Shown one piece after another: positions 13,601-24,777 of a stretch of DNA of 64,000 bases. The position numbers and the translations under genes were made by a program. Within the stretch, counting starts at the first letter, position 1. Each line of letters begins with the position of its first letter. This DNA is from Bryum argenteum. Lineage: Eukaryota > Streptophyta > Bryopsida > Bryales > Bryaceae. The notes under the pieces were generated by a model, which saw only the letters and a list, made by a program, of their open reading frames with translations, did no database searches and was not told the origin of the DNA. The stretch lies in assembly GCA_037043015.1 (NCBI GenBank), contig CM073322.1, positions 7,327,601 to 7,391,600 of the forward strand, in the 5' to 3' direction.

Positions 13601-15623
13601 GCTGTTACATAGTAACCATTCAGGTGATTAGATCCATATACAGTGTGGTCACACATTTTGCATTCATTTAGCGATTCACTGCCGTCTACGTCTAGCTGTT
13701 CTAATTGATGTCTACTTGGACGTCTATAAAGACATCTGTCAAGCCTCTGAAGACATCCTTGCAGATTATTGTATCAATTATATGCTTGTAAAGTGCAAAA
13801 CACGGGTGCTACAATAGCCAATTAATTACTTTTTTACCTGCCAGTACGGTAGCTCGAAGAAGGCACTCAGACGCTTGACTCCCGTGCTATGAACAGGGTC
13901 ACCGGGAGCCCCTTCCCGCCCACCAAGATCCAAGTATGATTGCCGCCATGCAGCATACCGGATGATGTCTAACCCTGAGACCGTTGTTGGGGCCGTTCGA
14001 GTCTCACGCAGGCCGTTAAACCTAGTGTACCTCCGATATGGATGGTGACGATTGAGATATCGACGTATTCCGCCATACACTATCTTCGAGCCTTTTGCCG
14101 CCGTGCGATTAGCGCGAAGATCCCGATCTTTTGCCATTCGAGCATCCGTCGTCAGGGGCCATAGCAAGGACAACCTTTATAACCTTTACATGCAAGACCC
14201 GTAAATCAAGGCGTACGCCGAAATCCGAAATAGTCCACATCAACAACCCGCGTAGGTTGAAGCCTCGAGATCCCACGGGTTGGCTAAAATCTGTCTTTGG
14301 TACACCTCGCCAAAGTTGTTGTAGCTCCTTCAAGAATGGGCGGATGTATACATCAATGTTCGTTGTCGTGGGTGACCGCTTTCCGAGATCAATATGCACA
14401 ATGATATGAAAAACTTCTTTGTAACAAACCACGGCTCCAAGTTATAAATCAATACCAAAGATCGCCACGCCGACCGATTTGTGTTGCTTAACTTGAACGG
14501 ATTAACACCGTCAAGTGCTAAAGCAAGTCTCGTGTTTCGGTCCTCGGTTCCAAGATGTCAAATGCAAATATCTGTGTTGATGTGCTTTCAGCAGGATCAC
14601 AACCACGGATCGCATAATTCCATCCTCACTAACATGTTTCTTGTAACCGGTCAACATGCTAGCAATCTCGGAGATCTCCACAATCGTTGCGGTAGTGGAA
14701 TGAGAGGAAAGTGTCTCGATCACCTTTGCTAGGATTGAACTTGTGCCCTCCAACCATCCGGACTTGAACATCGTGGGCATGTCTCGCAACTCGCATACTC
14801 ATCCTCGTACAATACACACCCATCGTGACAAGCATGGATGTTGTTATAGTCCAATCCCAAACTCCGAATTGTCTTAGCGGCGGCATAATGACCATTAGGC
14901 GACTTTGTTGCCCTTCGGTAGTAAATCCTCTGCCAAGTACCTAAACAATTCCGTTCAGAAATTGTTGCTGACCCCAAACACAACACACATGTTCATCAGA
15001 ACGATTGTAGCAGACACAACACTTGTTTTTGCTCCTGTATATACTGGTATCGTGGCTTCCTTGTACAAGTTCTCGAGTTCATCAACTGTGTGGTTGTCAA
15101 ACTCATCATTGTCTAGCACATTGGGTTCGCCTCCTGCGTCCCTGTGTAGTGCATCACCACGATCCAAAGCATCCATAACCTGGCGCTGCACGTCGTGAAA
15201 CTCATCGAGAGGTATGGCGTCTCTGTTTACATCATCCCCTCTGCGGACATCTTCAACAACGTCTTCTGGGACATCATCATGGTCATCCGTTCCAACATCA
15301 TGTACAACATCGTCATCGTATGGAACATCCTCCACCCATATACCGTCAGCTGGATACCCGTGAGGTGGGTCACCCCCGATGATGGACTTAGTCAGAAATG
15401 GGTCTCTGCCATTGGCCAAGAGGTGGTCTCGGATGACGGCGATTCTCTGGCGTCAACCTCCATGACAAGTCCGGCAAGGGCAGAAGAAAGATGATATGTT
15501 TAGCATCGTTGCCACTCGCAGCTCTGTCTGGAGGATAAGGTCCTCAACCGGGATGTGACGCATTGTACGCCCATTAGCATCTGTTCGAATCGTTGCGCCC
15601 TGACGGCGCCGCTCTGTACTCAT
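10604..15623 (-). pseudogene. element B TNP2-type (En/Spm) transposase, mutated
   Basis: The start is ATG at 15623 (MSTERRRQG). Exon 1 runs to 13838, then come exons 13601-13379, 12355-11802 and a region to 10604. Exon 1 has a CPC-x2-CHGG zinc-like motif, a long acidic segment, and the transposase core with TRFNG, YAAWRQSYLDLGGREGA and FFELPYWQ. Exon 2 has HILDVMHCEKNLCENIL. The 12355 exon is a DUF4218 region (HLPIHLVEQL, WMYPIERYMKTLKDYVR). The 11236-10604 part is a DUF4216 region (FSHMDNRVH, VFFSDDPTRYGWKI). Breaks are TGA at 15455-15453 where A has CGA, TGA at 14957-14955, a frameshift near 14910, a missing base near 14670, and about 125 bp missing from exon 2 relative to A. The protein would have acted at the element ends in the nucleus; this copy should not make full-length transposase. 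Confidence 0.88.
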
Positions 15624-16678
15624 CGCCCCAACTTTGCTGCAAAGTTTAGAAAATACATTTATACCATATAAGAAAACATGTTGATCGTAAGGAACACACA
15701 CCAACTAACATGCCCATGACTGCACAATCATAGAGCCATTCTTCGTAGTTGTACTCTTAAGTATCAAATGGAAAACATTCATCATAGAACCCTACATAGA
15801 ACTTTGCGAAGATCGTGTCTTCATCGGGAATGATGTCTATGAAAACATCCATACTGACATCACAGCAAACGTTCTCAAAGAACGAACCTTGAACAAATTT
15901 TGTTGCCCTTTAACGTTGAGACATGGGTAATGAAAATGACGGCGTCTACAAATCATTGCAAATATTCACATCATGAATTTTGAATATGTAAATTGACATT
16001 ATATTACATGATACTATGAATGAAATTATGTATTCTAGTGAAATTGAAGATGCAAATATAGGAATAAGTACATTGCATGGATTTGTACTTATATTTGAAC
16101 TATTATCCACTTGTACTCCTTAATTCTATATGTAGAGAAAGTGAATTTAGTTTCCAATGTACTTCACCGTACACTGCATTTCATAACATCAATGTGCATG
16201 GAGTGCAAAAATACATCACAACATTCTAGTCTCTCTCATACTCCTTATGTTCAAATAGTACTTATTCATAAAATGAAAAAAAATACATTCCTACTTCACT
16301 CTAAACTCCAAACTTGGTTCTTCTATATGAGTTGTAACAATCTTCTGCTTACTTCCTATGATGCTTAACTAAGTTCCACCCGTACTAAGTAAGAACTTTT
16401 TCAAATGGGCGGATGTCAACACGATGTCAACGCAGATGTCTAGAGTGATGTCCACAAATGATGTCTACGCTGATGTCTAAAAAGATGTCTAAGTGGCAAA
16501 AATGACAAAATAAATATATAACAAGGAACCCTAATCCACGTGTCCGTGGCTACATAGTATCGGCAGAGCATACACGCCCAACCGCTAAGGCAAGTGCAAT
16601 AAGCTAAGCCACCCACTTTTGAGGCAAAAGGGTGCTCTCAAAACCCTATTTTAGTGCGAAACATAGTTTTGTGAAATC
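15624..16678. promoter_or_regulatory. divergent promoter region of element B
   Basis: About 1.05 kb separates the start codons of the leftward transposase and the rightward second gene, so both promoters must lie here. It is AT-rich. A cluster of GATGTCA/GATGTCT motifs lies at about 16410-16490, just upstream of the second gene, where an element-encoded binding protein could act on its own promoter. I see no supported open frame. Confidence 0.5.
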
Positions 16679-19600
16679 ATGGATGGAACAAGAGGCTTTC
16701 ATGTGCGTTATAGACATGGTGGACGTGGAAACACCGTACCCGTGATGCAAGGAGAGCCCGTGGTTACAAACGCAGCTCTCGACGTGTTCAACAACTTTGT
16801 CGATACCCTTGCAAGAGTCACACCACCTACAACAACAATGAAAGAGCAATCTCAAATTTCTCAAACGGAAGTGCGGCGGAGCACAAGATTCAAGGAAGCA
16901 ATGGAAGCAAATCGGCGAGCGCAAGTACCTCCTCCTCCGATGCTCGCCGTACGCACTACTCCAACAACGACGGATCGGAAGGTATGAAGCAATTTCTAAC
17001 CCTAAACTCCACCTAAAATTTCCTCACTCTTTCTACATGCAATGTGTATCTCGACGTCGCTCTTGGGATGGAGGTGGCACGAGCAGATTCGTAGTTGCAA
17101 AAGGGGCGGAAATCAGCGAAGAAAATTGGAAAACTTGATGTACGCCCTCCTCGCAGCGCCGGCGAGAGCTGTTGTCGAAGAAGCTCTGGACCTTGCACGG
17201 CCATGGGCCTCCTCGAACGGCCATAGGCTCCGCACGGCCATAGGCCTCGGCACAGCCTTAGGCTCCTCGGCACGGCCTCAGGCTTGGCCATCGCTGCCTC
17301 TGCCACGGGAGCCGTCTGCCACGAGAGCCGGCACCGCATTGAAAGCATCGCCGTCGTCTCTGCCTTCCCTCCTCCGAAGACCTCCGCCAAGACATCAAAG
17401 TTTCTCATCTTCTAGCCTCGAAGCTCGCCGCTCTTCATGACCAGTAAATTTGAGCTCTTGAGATTCTGTGTTGAGCGTTCTTCGTGACCACCTCTGCGAC
17501 CTCTTGAGCTCTTGAGATTCTCATGAGTTCTTGCCTTCACAAGATCTGGGACCTCTAGAGTCAAACCTCGCAGCGTTGTTAGGTGCCGAAGCCCGCATTC
17601 GAGTAGTATGCTGGTACCGCTCTCGCAGACCTCCACTTAGTTCGGACCTCCACTTAGTTTCACCGCTGTCGCTATCTGATCGAAGAGACAAGCTTGTCGA
17701 CGTTGCAATCTCCGAAGCCTGTTGGGGACAACCCTCGCAGCGTTGTGGTCAACCTCGTGGTCAACATCGGCTCGTGGTGAAGTAAGTGCTCAATCTCAAC
17801 CTCGTGCTCATCTACCGGCCAACATCGCAGCCTCGAGCTCATCTGCCGGTATGCTTCGATTGCCTCGCGCTCATCTGCTTCGCATGTGCCACATCTGCAA
17901 CATCGCAGCCTCGCGATCATCTAGCGGTCGTGGCGCTTTTCGGGGCTCAACATCGAAGCGCGCTTCGTGAAGATCATGCGCTTTTGTCTAGTTGACTTCG
18001 CATACTTCCCATTCGCATTCAATCGGGCGGCATCGCAGACTTTGGACTGGTCGGCTTCTTTTCTACAGATTTTGTGCTTGGAGATGGAGATGTCGTGAAG
18101 GACATCAAACCTAGCAGCTCTGTTATGACCTCTGAACCTGACAGCCTTAGAACGGTCTGTTGAACATGTAGTCGCCGTCCTGTTCATTGTCCACGCATCG
18201 TAATCCATCCTCGAAGCCTTCTGATCGAAGGTGTCAGCCCTGCTCATTGAAGATGCAAGCTCGAACGGATCGTTGCGTCAACTCTTGAGATTCTGTGTAG
18301 ACGTGGTCGTCACTCGTCACCTTCGACAGCCTTAGAACTTGTTCATCGAAGCAGGGCTGACTTGCTCCGTCAACTCCTGAGATTCTATGCGGGTGTTTTT
18401 TTTGCTTTACTATTCTTGTATTGCATTTGGCGTGTGATTGTTTCATGATATGCTGAAAAGTAATTTGAGCATCCTTGCATTAGACTATACATTCCATCGA
18501 TCAGATAATTGAGCACTTCCTGATTATTACATTGTTCGTTTATTTCGAAATTATGAACCCTTTTTCTTGTTTATGAAAAGGGGACACTTCCTCTGGGCGA
18601 GGAGGAACAACATTGCCATGCTAGATTGATAGATTTCTTCACTCGTCATGATCTTGTAATACCTGCAGTGAATAATGAAATCCTCCACTCTCACTTCGGA
18701 CTTTGACATATTGGTTACCGTATCGTAGAAGCCCAGAGAGTAACTAGGTTGTCTACCAGTTTCATTGCAATTGTACTTCAGTGAGTCCCTTTCTACTTCT
18801 TGTAATTGCAAATAAAGTATTGCAAGTGATGTGGGAACCTTACATTTTCTTGATAAAATGCATGAAGAAAATGATAGAATTGTCATGCATTTTATCTCAA
18901 CCTCGGATTCATTTACGTGTTCATGTTATGATGTAGTAATGTTGATTGTGTTGGACAATTAGGCTTTTCTATGGTTTCTAACTTGCTGCCTAACTTCATG
19001 CATAACTTGGTGTCAAACTTGATGTACAATTTTATGTCTAATTTGATGTCTAATGTGATGTCTCAATCTTATGTCTCAATTTGAGGTCTACGATGCTAAG
19101 TTGATAAGTTGCTAAGTTGCTAAGTTACTAAGTTACTAAGTTGGTAAGATGTTAAGATGCTAAGTTGCTAAGATGTCTAATTTTATGTCTCAATTTGATC
19201 TCTAAGATGCTAAGTTGCTAAGTTGTTAAGATGCAAAGATGTTAAGATGCTAAGTTGCTAAGTTGCTAAGATATTAAGATGTGAAGTTGCTAAGTTGCTA
19301 AGATGTCTAATTTGATGTCTAATTTGATGTTTCAATCTTATGTCTGAATTTGATGTTTAAGTTGCTAAGTTGCTAAGTTGCTAAGTTGCTAAGTTGCTAA
19401 GATATTAAGATGCTAAGTTGCTAAGTTGCTAAGATGTTAAGATGCTAAGTTGCGAAGTTGCTAAGATGTCTAATTTGATGTCCAGTTTGATGTCTATTTT
19501 GATGTCTAGTTTGATGTCTAGTTTGATGTCTAGTTTGATGTCTATTTTGATGTCTAGTTTGATGTCTAGTTTGATGTCTATCTTGATGTCTAGTTTGATG

Positions 19601-22600
19601 TTTGAGTTGATGCTTTGCCTTATGTTGTAATATGCAAGGGGAATTTCTTGTTTCTGGTTATATTCACTAACAATTGTGTTTCTTGTTTTTACTGTTATGG
19701 TGCAAAGTACGAGGCATTTGTGGAGTGGCAACGAGGCGCATCATGATGACGAAGAAGGCGGACAAGAAGCGGAAGGTATCGTTCGACAAAGAGGACACCA
19801 ACATTGGAGAGTTGCGGACCAAGAACAAGGAAGACTTCAGGGTTGGACCTAGCAACAAGCAAAACCACATTGTGCCAAGTGAGGCAAAAAACCGCACTAA
19901 GCGGTTGAGAGAAGTACAAGTCCAAGAAGATTTCCGGTGAGTACATTCTAAATTTGAACTTATGTGCTTTGCAATTATGTGATTTGAACTTGTATGAGTT
20001 TCACATTACTTTGTTTAACTAAGACGGGTTTTTGCTATATAGTCGGGAGTTTGAGGACCCCAAAGTTGAGGAGGACCCGGATGCCACACAAGATGAGGAG
20101 ACAGAGGATGATGACATTGTTGAAGTTCCAAAGACTGAGGAGGCCCGTGTGCAACAAGGGTCAAGACGACATCAAAAGAGAAAGGAGCCCGAGAAGAGGG
20201 TTTTGACCATAGACGTGAAGGGAAATCCGTACGGGAGCAATGTGAAAGCATACGAAGAAGATATCCGTTTGATGGCGAAGGAGCTAGACCCAAACTATAA
20301 CTACAAGGAGCAACTTGAGGTGATCAAGACCAGATTCTTGAATCGCATGGCAGCAGGTAAGAGACTCGGGCTTTTATTCGCATGTTTTGTGGTTTTTTAA
20401 CAAAAATAATGTCTTACATGATGTTTTAAATGATGTCTAAACAAGGGTCTAAACAGATGTCAATATGGATGATTGGATTTCTAAACAGATGTCAATATTG
20501 ATGTCTAAATAAATGTGTAAACATATGTCTAAATAAATGTCTAAGCAGATGTCTAAGTAGATGTTTGAATCGATGTCTTAACTGACGTCTGAAGAGATGT
20601 CTAACTGTGTTAATGGAACTTTTCTTGTAGGGTGGGATGTGAGGGGGGACGGTGTGCACAATACGGTGGATACAACGTGGCTCTCTACGAAGGTGAACAA
20701 GGCCTTAACTAACCGACGGTATGCACTGAACCAGCTCATTGATAAGAAACAACCGAAACCACCAGAAGTGACAGATCAGGCATGGAACAAGCTTGCGAAG
20801 AAAAGGGCCACCGTTACGGCAAAGTTGACATCTGAGAGAATGGCTGGTGTCTCCAAGGCTTCGAAGGGCACGAATCGACCAAATTCTGGGGCAATGAGGG
20901 AGGAAGCGATCATGAGGCTGGTAAGATGTTCTTAGATGTCTCTGCAAATGTTTTGTTTGATGTTCATGATGATATCTAAGTTGATGTTTAAATGGATGTT
21001 TAATGTGATGTCTAAGTAGATGTTTAAATTGATGTCCACGTAGATGTTTAAGTTGATGTTTAATTCAATGTCTAAGTTGATGTCTAATTCGATGTTTATT
21101 TTGATGTCTAAACGGATGTTTAAGTTGTTGTTTTTATGGCTGCTGTCCTACAGTGTTGCAGGCTTCACCGCCACCCCTACGAAACAGAGATAAACGAGGA
21201 GATAGCCTCCTTGTATGATGAAATGGAGGAGCGTGGGGACATTGATGGTGATGAAGAGGACGTTGAGCATGTCCAAAACAAACTGCAGGAGTTGGAGGAG
21301 AAGATGGAGCAGAAAATAGAGGCATCAAACTCCCGTTTGGAGGGGAGGATTGAAGCCTCTAGCACGCGGTTAGAGAGCAGGATGGAGGACTCCCACCAGA
21401 GGTTGGAAGCAATGATCCGCCAGCTTCTAGGTTCCCAGAGTGCCTTAACCCCGCAAACTGACAAGGAGCTTCTATTACCTGCAACACCTGTCTCCCTGCA
21501 GGTTACTCTTGAATAGTTGTTGTGTTTGTCTTGAACAATATATGTATAGAAAAAATGCAATTTTAACAGTTACATAATCTATTTTCTATTACTAATTGGT
21601 TTATGATAAGATTAGATTCAAAATGTCTTCAGTGATGTCTGCTTAGATGTCTGAGTAGATGTCTAAGTTAATGTTTGTCAAGATATCAAAAGTGATGTCC
21701 AACATGATATCTAAAACTATATCCGCTAGGCTAACTTGCAAGAGATGGCATAAATACAAAGTTACTCCTACAAAGACCACCACCACGAGATGCAGACAGG
21801 GGCAACATCTCCAAATCGTGGCACATCGGGCGTGTCTCGAGCACATGGTTGAGGAGGAAGCAAACATGGGAGCTGCGAAGGACAACAACAATGACACATC
21901 CATGGAGGTTGCGAGAAGGAGGGGGCTCGAAAGAAGGAGACACAAATCTATGGTAGCCGAGCTGTGGAGGATGTTGAGGAGCCTATTACACCGCGCTGCA
22001 GAGAGACTGTAGAAACCGAGCGGATTGCAAAGGTAAACTTAGAGTAGAGAATTATGACCCATGATTGGAACTGTGCATGTTAGCGAGGTTTAGACATCTC
22101 AACATCTCAGAGACATCGATGTAGACATCTTTTTAAACATGGTTATGTTTAATGCACATCTTTGAATGTAGTGGTGGAAAGCCAGAGTACAGGCTTGTAA
22201 GTGTTTTATGGTAGCTTCATGTTCATGTGGCACATTTTGCTTATTTGTGCATAATATTTCATGTTGGAAACAGGAGGCAGTAGCAAAACGACATGAGTCC
22301 TCTGCATGTTTTGTAAGACGCAATGCAAAGCCAAGTACCGAAACAAAGGCTCCAGTGAAGTCACCCAAGCCTGCAGGATTGTCAAAACCGGTGAAGTCCG
22401 TCACACCAAAGGCAACGGCACAAACTCAACCAAAGAAGGCAAGCGAAGAGAAGCAAGGAAGCCAGTCAAAACCTAAGAAGGTGATTGAGAAGGTAGAGAA
22501 GAAATGACTAATATGTCATGTCTGGACTTCTTTACTTGCATGTATGCACAATGGTTTTTAAAAAGTACCAGTATGGTGGTAAAGAAAGCTTAGAAAACAC

Positions 22601-22731
22601 TTGAACATTTAACAAGTATGTCCCACTCTGTGCTGCATAGTGAAATTGCTTATACAGAGTAAGCGACTTCTTGTTTTTTCACAATTGCAGAGAGGCAGCG
22701 AAACACGATCTGAGGCCGCGAAGAAAAAATG
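16679..22731 (+). CDS. element B second gene (TNPA/Transposase_24-like)
   Basis: Exons I can support are 16679-16981, about 19714-19936, 20043-20356, 20631-20920, 21154-21501, about 21796-22032, 22275 to about 22493, and 22691-22731. The three joins between 20043 and 21501 keep phase exactly. The protein has a Thr/Pro-rich start with RRSTRFKEA, a basic KKADKKRK segment, an acidic EEDPD/EDDDIVE stretch, a core with VHNTVDTTWLSTKVNK and NRRYALNQLI, a coiled coil (KIEASNSRLEG), and a Lys/Pro-rich tail (SKPVKSVTPKA). The VDTTWLS core and coiled coil resemble plant En/Spm second-gene proteins that bind subterminal motifs; this is inferred. Element A's copy shares the first exon, coiled coil and tail. 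A stop at 21850-21852 in the frame shared with A suggests one frameshift. At least one exon between 16982 and 19714 may be missing from this model. Confidence 0.6.
16982..18900. other. long intron region of element B second gene
   Basis: After the donor at 16982 comes a moderately GC-rich block (17000-18400) with many short open frames on both strands, none with a family motif or good splice partners. Words such as CTTGAGATTCT, AGCCTCG and CATCTGC recur, which suggests local duplication. An undetected exon could be hidden here because the phase between the first exon and the exon near 19714 does not close. Confidence 0.4.
18990..19625 (+). repeat. GCTAAGTT and TTGATGTCTAG tandem repeats
   Basis: Two simple arrays alternate. 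At about 19090-19460 the 8-bp word GCTAAGTT (with ATGCTAAG and ATGTTAAG variants) is repeated tens of times. At about 19465-19610 TTGATGTCTAGT-type units repeat with a period of about 12 bp. The second array contains the same GATGTCT word found at the element ends. Both lie in an intron of B's second gene; the open frames over them (LMSS or LDIK runs) are artefacts of the repeat. Confidence 0.9.
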
Positions 22732-22739
22732 AAGCGACA

Positions 22740-23975
22740 TGCGTGCTTGTAGGTGAGTGGAATGGATGTCCGCATAGATGTCTATAACGTCGTTTTTAAT
22801 GATGTCCGAAAGGATGTCCGAACAAATGTCTAAGCGGATGTCCTGCAGAATGTCTAATCGTGTCGATATCTTGAGGTTAGGAAGTAAACCATCTCAACCT
22901 AGATAGTGCAATTAAATGGAATTAAATCAGAAATTTTTACCTTTACAAACCCTTTTTAAATGCGATTGATATTGGCTTATTAAACATGTGCAAAGGGGAC
23001 ATGCACAGGACCATAAGGGTATCGACAGCAAGCGATGGTAGTGGAGGGGCTTCCAGAGTTCAGATTGTGGGTGCGTAGTATATCGTAGTTGTTGACAGGC
23101 GTATTACTAAATACTCTAGTTTTGTGTTATCTGAGATTCTAATGACCTAAGCAATATATGTTTGATTGACACTTTTTGATGTAACAATGTTTACTGTTGA
23201 TGTTGTGTGAGACGTTTGTGGATTACGGTTCTGATGACTATATAAACATCTAAAAATGTCATCCTAGATGTCCTTTCATATGCCAAGAAAACATCAATAG
23301 TAACATTGTTGCAAACATCATGTCTAATACAAAACGTTTACATCGATGTCCTGCGGGATGTCGCTACAAACATCCGAGCAAACATCACAAATTTAAGAAG
23401 GACATCAACCTAAACATCATTCTATGCACTAGAGACATTAGTCTTGACATCGTCCTAGGCACTGGAGACATCAATCTTGACATCGTCCTAGCCACTAGGG
23501 ACATCAAGCAGGAGACGTTGATGTCTAACGTGATGTCTAACGTGATGTCTAACAGCAACGTCATTTGACCCTAAAACCCCCAAAAGTTGCTGACGTGGCA
23601 TGCCACGTCGATTTCCGCCCACGTCGGATTTCCCGGGTGCCACGTCAGATTTCCCGGGTGCCACATCAGATTTTCCCGGGTCCACGTAGGATTTTGGCGC
23701 CGCCACCTCAGATTCCACGGGAGCACCAAAAAGTCCACATCATTATGAAATTCATTGCCATGTGGCACTGCCCGTCCACATGGCGCTGATGTGTCACCTA
23801 CGTGGCACATGTTTTACCCTCCCAAAGTTACCGTCTAACCCTGATGTCTTTAGATAATTTTAGATGTCTAACTTGATGTCTTTGATGTCTAACTTGATGT
23901 CTTGGATGTTAAAATGTCCCGCATCCACTTGCTAGACATCAACACGTTAGATTTAGACATCACAGACAATAAATT
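22740..23975 (+). repeat. right subterminal region of element B
   Basis: GATGTCT/GATGTCC and AGACATC/GGACATC words are frequent at 22760-22860, 23235-23550 and 23845-23975. The block 23570-23830 has repeated GTGCCACGTC/CCACGTAGG words and TTTCCCGGGTGCCAC units, and is homologous (inverted) to 4380-4660 of element A. I see no gene between the end of the second gene and the terminal repeat. Confidence 0.8.
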
Positions 23976-24012
23976 TAGACATCAGAAAAAACAGGGTTTT
24001 CTTATAGTGACT
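23976..24012 (-). repeat. right terminal inverted repeat of B with ACT duplication
   Basis: 23976-24009 is the exact reverse complement of 9866-9899, ending TAGTG. ACT follows at 24010-24012 and matches 9863-9865. Confidence 0.95.
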
Positions 24013-24777
24013 GACACCGCCTAGCCTGAATAGCGTGCATGAGTGAACAGGTGCATGAGCTGCTTCGGAGTACTGACACCGCCTCGCCTTAACAGGTCGT
24101 GACCGTCGCTCGATGGTGGATGTTCAATCAGCTTCCGAAGGAAGTGCTGACACCGCCTGGCCCAAGGCCGGCCGCCCACCCCCACTGCTATTCCGGCTAC
24201 GGCTGACAGGGCCGAGAATTAACTACCTGCCAGTTGTAGCGGCCGCTGGTTCGAGCTGCTTCGCCTGTCTTGGAGCCTGCCGGGCACGTACTGCAGGCCG
24301 TCCCCTCGCGACCCCTTTGCCGCGCGCTTGCCCGCCCCATGCCCGCCGCCCGCCCCATTCCCGCCCGCGCGCCCGCTCCATTCCCGTGCGGCGGACCCCA
24401 TTACCGCCCGCTTGCAGAATGCTGCGGATTACACAAAATTTGAAGTTTACGCGAAATGTGGTGTTCCAGATGCATACCTTCTGAGCATTTCCTGTAGTAG
24501 CAAGAGTTGTCGAGAATGTGAGGGAAGGTACTTGAGTTTCGTAAAGTGCCTCCACCTGTTGCAAAAACCTAGAGCTGCGTCGCAATTGGGTAGTGCAACT
24601 TGCACTTTTCTTCTTCATTGTTGGTGGAGGAGGAGTGACTCTTGATATTTGATCAACAAAGTTTGTGAAAACGTGGAGAGCTGCGTGCGTAACCTCGGCT
24701 CCTCGCACTATCTCTGGTACACAATCTCTACAAACTATACCTCTATGATGATCAAAGAATTGTGTAGTGCCTCCCAT

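Larger units (their letters stand above)
9866..24009 (+). mobile_element. CACTA element B, complete ends, inserted in element A
   Basis: The left end CACTATAAGAAAACC starts at 9866. The right end, read on the minus strand from 24009, is identical for 34 bases. The flanking trinucleotide ACT is present at 9863-9865 and again at 24010-24012, the 3-bp target duplication expected for CACTA elements. The element is 14,144 bp. It has a leftward TNP2-type transposase gene (15623-10604), a rightward second gene (16679-22731), a divergent promoter region between them, and GATGTCT-rich subterminal zones. Perfect termini with a damaged transposase suggest movement in trans by an intact relative, or insertion before the coding damage. 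Confidence 0.93.
5726..24777 (-). pseudogene. element A second gene (TNPA/Transposase_24-like), split by element B
   Basis: The exons are spread over 24777 to 5726 on the minus strand with element B lying between them. The first exon (24777 to about 24470) matches the first exon of B's second gene: both share the pattern T-x-AAL-x-VF-x-NFVD followed by RVTPP and a run of Thr/Pro, then RRS-x-RF. Beyond B come an exon at 7143-6868 (basic, KSAPKRKQ), one ending at 6500 with coiled-coil heptads (KIEASNTRLESK), one at 6503-6216, and a last exon 5917-5726 with AGLSKP, which is also present in B. The coiled-coil exon is out of frame with the 6503 exon by about one base. The B insertion and this frameshift make it a pseudogene. 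The family assignment rests on position in a CACTA element and is tentative. Confidence 0.65.

Noticed and set aside
19429..19731. Open frames of LDIK or LMSS repeats
   Set aside because: They are translations of the 12-bp GATGTCT tandem repeat; no start context or homology.
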